From JAAZIN01 sp964441025 (GTDB lineage Bacteria > Bacillota > Dethiobacteria > DTU022), in contig CAYTXG010000017.1 in assembly GCA_964441025.1 (NCBI GenBank), positions 1-36,802 of the forward strand: DNA of 36,802 bases. The letters are read 5' to 3'. The notes beneath the pieces were generated by a model, which was not told the origin of the DNA, did no database searches, and saw nothing but the letters and a program-made list of their open reading frames with translations. A program made the translations under genes and the position numbers. Every line of letters starts with the position of its first letter. Positions within the stretch are counted from its first letter, which is position 1. This document shows positions 24,494-31,662 of the stretch, one piece after another.

Positions 24494-25312
24494 ATGATCA
24501 GCAGTTCATTTATCAGCGGAACAATGCTGGAGATGTCATGGGTCGAGATCAGGGAAGCCGCCCAAAAGGGCGCCGCGGTTCTTTTCCCCATCGCGGTTGT
24601 GGAGGAACACGGCCCGCACATGTCCGTGTCTGTGGACATTTTCATGTCCTACCTCCTGGCCCGCCAGGCCAAAGAGCGGCTCAAAGATCTGGACATCGAA
24701 TCCCTGATCGCGCCCCCCTTCTACTGGGGGATTAACGGAACGACAAAGAAACTTCCGGGTTCTTTTTTTGTTTCCAAGGAGACGGTGGTGGCCATGCTCA
24801 CAGACCTGTTCATGTCCCTGAAAAACTGGGGATTCAAAACCATCATCGCCATCCCGGGGCACGGCGAAAAAGATCACCTGCGGGCGATTGATGAAGCGCT
24901 AAAAACAATCTTCGACAGAACCGGTGAAGGCGCTTTTATGATCGTGCCCTCCATCATGGCAGAGGGATCGGGCATTCAGAACAGCGCCTATACTGTCATC
25001 GTCAACATGCCCGGGCCGGCCGGGGATGACCCCGATGCGCTGATGGACACTCATGCCGGGATGATCGAAACCTCGATGATGCTGCAGTACTTCCCCGATC
25101 ATGTCGACGGAGAACTGTATCTAAAACTGCCACCTGCCCAGGTGAAGGCCGAAGATTATTCCCGCTGGGAGGAAGGCGGCGACTTCTTCGACGAAGTCTC
25201 ACCCCAGGGCTACCTGGGCGCGCCAGCGCTGGCAAGCCCTGAATTGGGCAAAGCGATCATCGATGCCATTGTGGAAGAATCGCTCAGATATGTGCTGGAT
25301 CGGCTCGAGTAA
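24494..25312 (+). CDS. creatininase-family hydrolase, second paralogue
   Basis: A 272-residue protein of standard creatininase-family size. Metal ligands lie in FPIAVVEEHGPHMSVSVDIF (Glu, His, Asp), IPGHGEKDH (His) and DTHAGMIETSMML (the HAGxxET signature with a ligand Glu). It lacks the N-terminal extension of the iolN-like protein at 13935-15056, so it is a distant paralogue and not a duplicate. An AAGGAGG site lies 12 bases before the ATG, a rather long distance. The family hydrolyses cyclic amides (creatinine, formamide intermediates) and, in IolN, a cyclic diketone. Here it could open a different ring, for example one derived from an aminated cyclitol. Confidence 0.85.
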   Translation: MISSSFISGTMLEMSWVEIREAAQKGAAVLFPIAVVEEHGPHMSVSVDIFMSYLLARQAKERLKDLDIESLIAPPFYWGINGTTKKLPGSFFVSKETVVAMLTDLFMSLKNWGFKTIIAIPGHGEKDHLRAIDEALKTIFDRTGEGAFMIVPSIMAEGSGIQNSAYTVIVNMPGPAGDDPDALMDTHAGMIETSMMLQYFPDHVDGELYLKLPPAQVKAEDYSRWEEGGDFFDEVSPQGYLGAPALASPELGKAIIDAIVEESLRYVLDRLE

Positions 25313-25333
25313 TACTTGTAAAGGAGTATGATC

Positions 25334-26692
25334 ATGACTCAAAACGGTTCCGCAGGAAATTACCGGATGAAACCTTACGAGGGATTCCTTATACCGCTGG
25401 CCGCACTGTTCCAAAGTATACTTTTCACCCTGGTGGGCACTTATGCCATGTTTTACTATGTCGATGTAATCGGTTTCGCCCCGGCGGCAGTGGGGACGCT
25501 GATCCTGCTGGCCCGGATCTGGGACGGGATCAATGATCCCATCTTCGGCTTTATCGCCGACAAAACCCGGACAAGATGGGGCAAGTTCAGGCCGTACCTC
25601 ATGTTCGGGGCGATCTTTGTCTCTCTTTTTGCCGTAATGATGTTCATGGTCCCAGGCCTGAGCGGCACAGAGCTGTTTATCTATGCCGGTTTCACTTATG
25701 TCTTCTTCAGCATGGCCTATACAGTTGTGGACGTCCCCCTGTGGGCCTCCCCGAACGTACTTACCGCGGACAATATAGTCGTCACAACCGTTGTTTCCAG
25801 GGTGCAGCTGTTTTCCTCCATCGGATCGATAGTCGCCACGGTCCTGACCATGGTCCTGGTGGGCCTGCTCGGGGGAGGCGATTTCCAGATCGGTTTCCGG
25901 AACACCGCCGCTTTATACGGTATCTTCGCCCTGGCGGTAACCGTCGCCGCGGGAGCCATGGTCCGCGAAAGGGTGAAACCGGAGGACACCGAAGAGCGGG
26001 TCACCGTGAAGAAGGCTGCCCGGATCGTTCTCCAGAACAGGTATTTGATCATCGCCATGACCTCATCGATCCTTGTTTTGATGACCCTGACCCTGAAATC
26101 AATTGCTGTACCTTTCTATGCCACTCACAACCTGGGAGATGTGGACCTCGTGCCGATGATCATGATCGTAGTGGCAATACCGGGCATGATCGGCTTCATC
26201 ATCGCCCCACTGCTGGTAAAGATGTTCGGCAAAAGGAATCCGACCCTGCTTTCGTTGACGGTGGCCGTGGTTTTCAGCGTCATCGCCTATTTCGCCGGGT
26301 ACCGTCACCTGGAAACGATCCTGGTCCTGCAGGCGATCATCTCCTTCTTCATGTTTATCGCCATGGTGATCATGACCACCATGTTCGCGGACAGCGTGGT
26401 CTACGCCGATTCCCGCTTCGGGATCAGAACCGAGGGAATCATTTTTTCTTTCAGGACCCTGAGCGGAAAGATTGCCGCAGCACTGGCCACCTTTTTATCG
26501 GGTATTATCCTGACGGTGATAGGCTATGCTGCCGACAGCGTTCAGACCCAGGCTTCGCTAAACGGGCTGCATGCCATTGTAACAATATACTCCGGGGCGA
26601 TCATGGCCCTGTGCATCATTCCCCTGTTGTACTATAACCTGACCCAGGCAAAAATTGCCGAGATGACGGCAGCAAGAATCACCCGGGTTTAA
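25334..26692 (+). CDS. second GPH-family sugar:cation symporter
   Basis: A 452-residue, twelve-helix transporter. The GPH signature is LLARIWDGINDPIFGFIADK followed by TRTRWGKFRPYL. The ATG at 25334 is chosen, because the ATG at 25328 touches the AAAGGAG site. It resembles the transporter at 17767-19107 in family only; the sequences are clearly different, so the operon probably imports two compounds, or the aglycone and its glycoside separately. It lies 15-20 bases after the creatininase-family gene and 14 before the aminotransferase gene. Confidence 0.88.
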   Translation: MTQNGSAGNYRMKPYEGFLIPLAALFQSILFTLVGTYAMFYYVDVIGFAPAAVGTLILLARIWDGINDPIFGFIADKTRTRWGKFRPYLMFGAIFVSLFAVMMFMVPGLSGTELFIYAGFTYVFFSMAYTVVDVPLWASPNVLTADNIVVTTVVSRVQLFSSIGSIVATVLTMVLVGLLGGGDFQIGFRNTAALYGIFALAVTVAAGAMVRERVKPEDTEERVTVKKAARIVLQNRYLIIAMTSSILVLMTLTLKSIAVPFYATHNLGDVDLVPMIMIVVAIPGMIGFIIAPLLVKMFGKRNPTLLSLTVAVVFSVIAYFAGYRHLETILVLQAIISFFMFIAMVIMTTMFADSVVYADSRFGIRTEGIIFSFRTLSGKIAAALATFLSGIILTVIGYAADSVQTQASLNGLHAIVTIYSGAIMALCIIPLLYYNLTQAKIAEMTAARITRV

Positions 26693-26706
26693 GGAGGAAT
26701 TGGACA

Positions 26707-27945
26707 GTGAAAAGTTGTGGACCAGGCGCGCTGCTCTTCGGAGACGAAGAGAGAAAAGAGCTGATGGATGTCATGGAAAGCGGGTTCCTCTATCGCTACG
26801 GAGAGGAAGATGATCCCGACTTCAAGCAGAAGGTGTATGCCCTCGAGCAGGAGCTGGCCCGGCGCGTCGGGGTGAGCTACAGTGTGGCGGTAAACAGCGG
26901 CACGAGCGCCCTGCTCTCGGCCCTCTCCGCCGCAGGCATCGGCCCGGGAGACGAGGTCATCGTCCCTGGGTACACCTTTATCGCCTCCATTTCCAGCATC
27001 GTCTATGCCCGGGCCAGGCCCGTCCTGGCCGAGGTGGACGACTCGCTGACGCTGGATCCCGGCGACATCGAGCAGAGGATTACCGGCCGGACCAGGGCAA
27101 TCATGCCCGTCCATATGATCGGCAACCCATGCGACATGGATGGGATTAAGGCCATCGCCAAAAAACATGATCTCCTGATCATCGAGGACGCCTGCCAGGC
27201 CTTCGGCGGATCATACAGGGGGACGGCCCTCGGCAACCTGGGAGACATCGGCTGCTTTTCCTTCAACCGTTTCAAGACCATCAACGCGGGCGACGGCGGG
27301 GCGCTGGTCACCGACGACAAACGCTATTATGAAAGGGCCTTCGCTTTCCACGACCAGGGGCACCTGCCGCACCGGAAGGGCGCCGAGATGGGAAACCGGG
27401 CGATCATGGGCCTGAATTTCCGGATGAACGAACTGACCGCCGCAGTAGTGCTGGCCCAGCTGCGCAAGGCCGGCTACATCGTGGAGCAGCTACGGAAGAA
27501 TAAAAGGATTTTGAAAGAAATGCTCGGCCGGGTGGAGGGTTTGAAATTCAGAAGGATCAACGATCCTGAAGGCGAGATCGCCACCATCCTGACGCTGCAG
27601 TTCGACGACGACGACGCCGCGGAAGGCTTTTCCCGGGAAATAAACGCGCAGCCCGTTTTCTACTCAGGCTGGCACGTCTACACCCACATGGAGCAGCTGC
27701 TGGGACAGAAGATGCCCCCGCAGATCAACTGCCCCTTCACCTGCCCCCACTTCGCAGAGCAGGTGGAATACCTGCGGGGGATGCTCCCGCGAACAGAGGA
27801 ACTCCTAAAAAGATCGGTTTCCATCGGCATCGGCGTCATCGACAAGGGCAACGGAGCCGCCTTCGGCATCAACATTCTCTCCACGGAGGATGAAATACTG
27901 GAGACAGGGGAAAAGCTTACCGCTATCCTGAAAAAATATATCTAA
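26707..27945 (+). CDS. DegT/DnrJ/EryC1-family aminotransferase
   Basis: A 412-residue PLP aminotransferase that acts on keto-sugars or keto-cyclitols. The PLP-binding marks are NSGTSALLSAL, VIVPGYTFIASISS, IIEDACQAFGGSYRG and FNRFKTINAGDGGALV, the last with the internal-aldimine Lys (about residue 195). The GTG start has an AAGGAGGA site 8 bases upstream. The family includes the scyllo-inosose aminotransferase of streptomycin synthesis. Next to an inositol operon it may interconvert scyllo-inosose and scyllo-inosamine, here probably in the direction of catabolism. It is the last intact gene of the rightward operon. The substrate is inferred from context. Confidence 0.87.
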   Translation: MKSCGPGALLFGDEERKELMDVMESGFLYRYGEEDDPDFKQKVYALEQELARRVGVSYSVAVNSGTSALLSALSAAGIGPGDEVIVPGYTFIASISSIVYARARPVLAEVDDSLTLDPGDIEQRITGRTRAIMPVHMIGNPCDMDGIKAIAKKHDLLIIEDACQAFGGSYRGTALGNLGDIGCFSFNRFKTINAGDGGALVTDDKRYYERAFAFHDQGHLPHRKGAEMGNRAIMGLNFRMNELTAAVVLAQLRKAGYIVEQLRKNKRILKEMLGRVEGLKFRRINDPEGEIATILTLQFDDDDAAEGFSREINAQPVFYSGWHVYTHMEQLLGQKMPPQINCPFTCPHFAEQVEYLRGMLPRTEELLKRSVSIGIGVIDKGNGAAFGINILSTEDEILETGEKLTAILKKYI

Positions 27946-28032
27946 ACAGGGCAACCCTATGCTGAAGCAGCGCCCGGATGGGTTCAAAGCCGATCAGGCC
28001 CCTGTACCATGTAATGCTGGATCAGGAAACCT

Positions 28033-29202
28033 ATGCCCAGGGCAAGCGCGATATCCCCGATGCTGATGATCCACATCCTTTTCCCAGCACTGGTGATCTA
28101 TCTCTGCTACCGCTTTCCGCTGGTCAACACCATCGGAGCCGTCATCCTCTGCTACCTTGCCGGCATGCTTGCCGGTAACTTTTTTACCTTTTCCGCAGCG
28201 ATGGCGGGTGTGCAGGATCTGCTCAGTTCGGGGGCGGTGGCCCTGGCGCTGCCGTTGCTGCTCTTCTCCATGGATGTGAAAGCCTGGTCGCGCCTGGCCG
28301 GCAAGGCCACCCTCTGCATGCTGCTGGCGACGATCGCCATTGTCGCCGTGGCCCTGGGCGGTTTCATGCTCATCCGGGACAAGGCCCCGTACGCCTGGCA
28401 ATTGGGCGGCATGGCCGTGGGGCTCTATACAGGGGGCACCCCCAACCTGGCTGCAATCAAGACGGCGCTGCATGTGAGCACGGACGTCTATATCACCATG
28501 CACACCTATGACACCGTGATCTCTCTCATCTACATCCTTTTCTTCTGCTCGGTGGCCCAGCGGCTGTTCAATCTTTTCCTGCCCAAATTTAGAAGCCTGC
28601 GCGGCGCTGCAGCCCTGGACAACAGCGCCGAGACGGAGGCCATCGACTCGTACAGGGACATGTTCGGCCGGAAGACCTGGCCGCCGCTGCTCGGGGCGCT
28701 CGGGATAGCAATGCTAATTCTAGGCGCCTCCGTGGGCCTGGCCGAACTGTTCCCCACCGAGCACGGCGACGCCGTAACCATCCTGGCCATCACCACCCTG
28801 GGGATCGCCTGCTCTTTCATCCCCGGGGTACGTCAGATCAAGAAAACTTTTCAGGCGGGCATGTAACTGATCTATATTTTCTGTCTCGTGGTGGGCTCGA
28901 TGGCCAATCTGAGGGAGCTTTTTACGCAGGTGAACTGGCAGATCCTGGGTTTTGTGACCCTGTGCATCTTCGGATCGCTGCTGCTGCACACGCTGCTCTG
29001 CCGGATCTTCAATATCGACACCGACACCATGATCATCACCTCGACCTCGGCGATCTGCTCGCCGCCCTTTGTCCCCGTGGTGGCCAATGCTTTGAAGAAC
29101 AGAGAAATTATTTTGTCGGGGCTCTACACCGGGATTATCGGCTACGCCATCGGCAACTACCTGGGGATAACGTTCTCCTATCTCCTGAAATCATTATTCT
29201 AG
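28033..29202 (+). pseudogene. DUF819-family membrane protein gene with a nonsense codon
   Basis: A single frame encodes a polytopic membrane protein of the DUF819 (YjcL-like) family: GTPNLAAIKTAL, a pore-like GGT motif, and in the second half TSTSAICSPPFVPVVANAL. A TAA at 28864-28866 interrupts it after QAGM; the same frame continues with LIYIFCLVVGSMANL, so a change of one base from a Tyr codon explains the break. Without the stop the protein would have about 389 residues, the usual size. The fragment after the stop has a possible GTG/ATG restart but lacks most helices. It follows the aminotransferase gene by 87 bases. The family function is poorly known. Confidence 0.8.
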
Positions 29203-29206
29203 GCAC

Positions 29207-29460
29207 ATGCCGGAGGAGGGGCTTGACATGGATCACAGCGGTAACATGAGCATACCGGTAAAGGGACTGGCCACAGCGAGGTCCTGGAGATGCTGCACAG
29301 CTTTAAGGAGGGCGACGCCAAATACAGGGATTCGAAGACCTGGAGCCTGGTCTACTATCTCGGGGAGGAGCACCCGTTTTCTCATCGATGCCTTCGCGAC
29401 CTTCTTCTCGGAGAACGCGCTCAACCCCACGGCTTTCAGGAGCCTGAAGCGCTTTGAGCA
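29207..29460 (+). pseudogene. remnant of a group II PLP decarboxylase (sphinganine-1-phosphate aldolase-like)
   Basis: Piecing together two frames gives an N-terminal stretch typical of this family: VKGLAT, then EVLEMLHSFKEGDAKYRDSK with TWSLVYYLGEEH in the +1 frame (about 29271-29370), then FLIDAFATFFSENALNPTAF and SLKRFEQ back in the first frame. Two compensating single-base changes are needed. The similarity ends abruptly near 29460, where an integrase fragment begins, so the rest of the gene (some 350 residues including the PLP site) is lost. The family assignment rests on this short N-terminal region. Confidence 0.55.
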
Positions 29461-29474
29461 ATTTATTCTTACCT

Positions 29475-29747
29475 ATGCGAAAGGTTGTTTTCAAAGAACG
29501 TCATGGAGCAAAGGTCAGAAAACGCTATGATATTGCGCGGACACCGTTTCAACGATTGCTCGAAAAAGATGTGTTGAATGACGACTTAAAGTCCGATTTG
29601 CTGGAGCAGCACCAGAACCTTAATCCCCTGGCCCTGCATCGCAAACTTGAAGATCTCTTGGCTAGAGGGCCAGTTGCTGCTGCGAGTAAACAGGGAGAAG
29701 AACCTTCTCCAAACCTTTCCGAAAAGGAGGAAACTCTGTGCTATTAA
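29475..29747 (+). pseudogene. C-terminal fragment of an rve-type integrase/transposase
   Basis: The 90 residues beginning RKVVFKERHGAKVRKRYD and continuing through TPFQRLLEKDVL and LNPLALHRKLEDLLA are like the C-terminal tail that follows the catalytic domain in IS481/integrase-core transposases. The catalytic DDE domain is missing. The fragment starts exactly where the decarboxylase remnant stops, so an insertion followed by deletion probably created the junction. Confidence 0.6.
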
Positions 29748-29756
29748 TTTGTTGCA

Positions 29757-29855
29757 CCCCACCCCCAGGGGGTGGGGTTACCTTGGGCGGCACCTGGTCC
29801 CAGGGTAAGATTCTTATATGAGTGAGCTACACTCATTGGGTAAGATTTTTATATG
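29757..29855. repeat. hairpin and direct repeats at the presumed end of an insertion element
   Basis: Just after the integrase fragment is a perfect inverted repeat of two 10-base C- or G-rich arms (29757-29777). It is followed by two copies of gggtaagatt(c/t)ttatatg (29803-29820 and 29838-29855; 35 bases apart, one mismatch) with a second inverted repeat, atgagtg / cactcat (29818-29836), between them. The arrangement suggests transposase binding sites at the element end. The rest of the 29748-29979 gap has no gene. Confidence 0.5.
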
Positions 29856-29979
29856 GGTTGATACGTATACCAATTGCACAAATTAACAAATTAACAATCC
29901 CCCAGAAAACGACTAAATCTTGAAGCTCCTAACTTTTTAAACTAGCCCATTACTATATCTACCGATATTTTCTGTTCTT

Positions 29980-30279
29980 TTATTTTAAACGCGATTCCCA
30001 GTATGTCGGATATCGTTTCGTGTGGGCAATCGCTACAATAATAATTCGCTCATCCGTCTGATAGTATATGACGTTGTAGGGATAATGATTAAGGATATAA
30101 CGTCTGCATCCGGCATAAGTTGGAGGAAACCGTTCCGGGGTGGCGCCGATCTTTTCAACAGCCACATCTATCTCGGAAGCAAATCCGACAGCTGCTCGAA
30201 CGCTTCTCTCTGCATACCAATCGAAAGCTTCATCGAATTCAGACCGGGCAGACGTCCCAAGCTCAACGTATATTGCCAT
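29980..30279 (-). CDS. ParE/RelE-type toxin
   Basis: A protein of about 99 residues of the ParE/RelE toxin superfamily, whose members poison gyrase or cut mRNA at the ribosome. The family pattern is seen in SEFDEAFDWYAE, VEKIGATPERFPPTYAG, CRRYILNHYPYNVIYYQ and IVAIAHTKRYPTYW. The ATG at 30279 lies inside the 3' end of the antitoxin gene (17-base overlap), so translation is coupled. A TTG two codons earlier is possible. A degenerate copy of its middle part lies at 36577-36693. Confidence 0.85.
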   Translation of the reverse strand: MAIYVELGTSARSEFDEAFDWYAERSVRAAVGFASEIDVAVEKIGATPERFPPTYAGCRRYILNHYPYNVIYYQTDERIIIVAIAHTKRYPTYWESRLK

Positions 30280-30505
30280 AACCAATGCGCTTCAAAGCTT
30301 CGGCGCGAACGAGTTCCCAAGGGACCGTTTCCTCACTCCCTTTTTCTATCGCGGCAATCCGACGTTCCAGTTCGGGGGCCCAATCTTCATGTAAAGGTAG
30401 CTGCGCATCAGGCGGAATCAAATCCCATAAAGCATCAATCAGACGTAACCTTTCCTGGTGAGAAAGTTGCCGTGCTTCTTCGAGTACCGAATTAAAATCA
30501 GCCAT
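30263..30505 (-). CDS. antitoxin of the addiction-module component family
   Basis: An 80-residue protein of the short antitoxin family often found next to ParE-type toxins (CHP02574-like): LEEARQLSHQERLRLIDALWDLI, then a proline-containing linker and DWAPELERRIAAIEKGSEETVPWELV. It would bind and neutralise the toxin encoded immediately downstream. The ATG has a GGGAGGGG site 6 bases upstream. The pair sits in a decaying, element-rich stretch, typical for stabilising modules. Confidence 0.85.
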   Translation of the reverse strand: MADFNSVLEEARQLSHQERLRLIDALWDLIPPDAQLPLHEDWAPELERRIAAIEKGSEETVPWELVRAEALKRIGYGNIR

Positions 30506-30558
30506 TCACTTCCCCTCCCTAACAACATTTTTACCGATAAAATCACGGTGGATAAGGG

Positions 30559-30651
30559 TCAACTAACTTCTTTACCAAACCGTTGGTCTTGTTGATTCAT
30601 TATTTTTTGAACATGGGCGTTCAATTTGCCGACGAGAATATCATTTTTCAT
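30559..30651 (-). pseudogene. truncated HEPN/HepT-type toxin gene
   Basis: A 30-codon frame beginning MKNDILVGKLNAHVQKIMNQ overlaps the end of the nucleotidyltransferase gene by 11 bases, exactly where a HepT partner normally starts. Usual HepT proteins have about 110-145 residues with an RX4HXY active site; here only the first helix remains. The partner is therefore lost, or the frame is broken shortly after the start. Confidence 0.5.
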
Positions 30652-30940
30652 AGACTGTAACCCCCGTCCGGGCAATCTCACGCTCCACCCGCGAACCCTT
30701 TTCAATGTGCGTAACATCCAGCAGATCAACATCGCCCCCCACGGTCCTGCGGACATCCTCAATTAACCCAACGAATCGAAGGCCACGCAATCGACTGTCC
30801 ACCAATAGGTCAATGTCGCTACTTTCAGTAGCAATCCCCCGACCATATGAACCAAACAACACGGCTTTACGAACACCATATCGGTTGAAAACGGGTTCCA
30901 GCACCTCGGAAAGCTCCGAAACTGAATAAACCTTGCCCAC
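30641..30940 (-). CDS. MNT-domain nucleotidyltransferase (MntA-like antitoxin)
   Basis: A 99-residue minimal nucleotidyltransferase. The catalytic motif GSYGRGIATESSDIDLLVD contains the GS-x-R-G turn and both Asp residues, and a third acidic residue is in GDVDLLDV. In MNT-HEPN modules this protein adds AMP to the HepT toxin. The GTG start follows a GGGAGGTG site by 7 bases. Its partner gene immediately downstream is truncated, so it may now be an orphan. Confidence 0.85.
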   Translation of the reverse strand: MGKVYSVSELSEVLEPVFNRYGVRKAVLFGSYGRGIATESSDIDLLVDSRLRGLRFVGLIEDVRRTVGGDVDLLDVTHIEKGSRVEREIARTGVTVYEK

Positions 30941-31143
30941 TTCGGCACACCTCCCGCGCGGTTTGCAAATTTAATATATCTGACTTCTATTTGGCACCCC
31001 CTTTCTAGACCATTCTATACGTGTGTATTCATAATAGCAACATTTCCAGACACAAATAAAAGGGGTTGTAATCCCCGAGTCCTTTGGCTTTTTTATGTTA
31101 ATCTTGTTAAGAAGAAAATCCCTGAAATAACGCTAATTCATAA

Positions 31144-31175
31144 TTAAATATAGTCGTTCAGACGACTATATTTAA
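31144..31175. repeat. perfect 14-bp inverted repeat with 4-base loop
   Basis: The arms ttaaatatagtcgt and acgactatatttaa flank the loop tcag. There is no run of T after it beyond those in the arm. It lies 30-odd bases before the HTH remnant and could be its operator, an RNA hairpin, or an element end. Confidence 0.85.
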
Positions 31176-31207
31176 ACTGCCGGACCAGACGAAAGAGGCG
31201 GTTTAAT

Positions 31208-31345
31208 GCAGAATATATCTCCCCCGCAGAGGCTGCTGAAAAGTGGGGCGTTCCCACCCGGCGGGTGCAGCACCTTTTAGGAGATCACCGGATTCACGGT
31301 GCAAAAAAGCTTGGCTGGACGCGGCTGATCCCATTGCTAGCGGGA
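31208..31345 (+). pseudogene. remnant of a small helix-turn-helix protein
   Basis: The frame reads AEYISPAEAAEKWGVPTRRV and then QHLLGDHRIHGAKKLGWTRL, a pattern of excisionase/MerR-like HTH proteins (YISxxEAAEKWGxSxRRVQ...GRIPGA...W.IP). No start codon exists in this frame upstream; an ATG at 31206 with an AGAGGCGG site is shifted by one base, which suggests a lost base near the start. After the HTH the frame runs on to 31522 without recognisable features. Such genes are common in mobile elements. Confidence 0.45.
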
Positions 31346-31662
31346 AAGCCTCCGCCCGGCGCCGGGAAAGGAAAGGGCCTGGCCAAACGCATCCCCGGGC
31401 AATTTAATATTTCCTGCGGACGGCTCAAAAACATTATGCTGGATATTTACAGCAAATTGTTTATCCCAGGACGGAATGAACCGGCTCAACATGTCCTGTT
31501 TTTAAAGAGTAAATCTGTTTGAATAAGGTAAAAAACGTGACTTTTTAGGGTAGGAAAGTCACTTACGCGGACAAAGATTTAACCCTATGATCAAGATAAT
31601 GAACATAGGATTTTTATTTTCCTCAAAAGATTGCAGTGAAAAAACGAAAGGAAGTATAAAAG

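Larger units (their letters stand above)
30941..31662. other. 722 bases with only remnants and inverted repeats
   Basis: No intact gene was found. Present are a perfect 14-bp inverted repeat (31144-31175), an HTH gene remnant (31208-31345) and an 8-bp inverted repeat gtgacttt / aaagtcac (31537-31562). The loop of the last contains tagggtagg, whose complement also appears near 6868 beside the transposase gene (shared tcctaccctaaaa). Confidence 0.6.

Noticed and set aside
28888..29202. Separate small membrane protein after the DUF819 stop codon
   Set aside because: It is in the same frame as the gene before the TAA and matches the second half of the same family, so it is listed as part of one broken gene.
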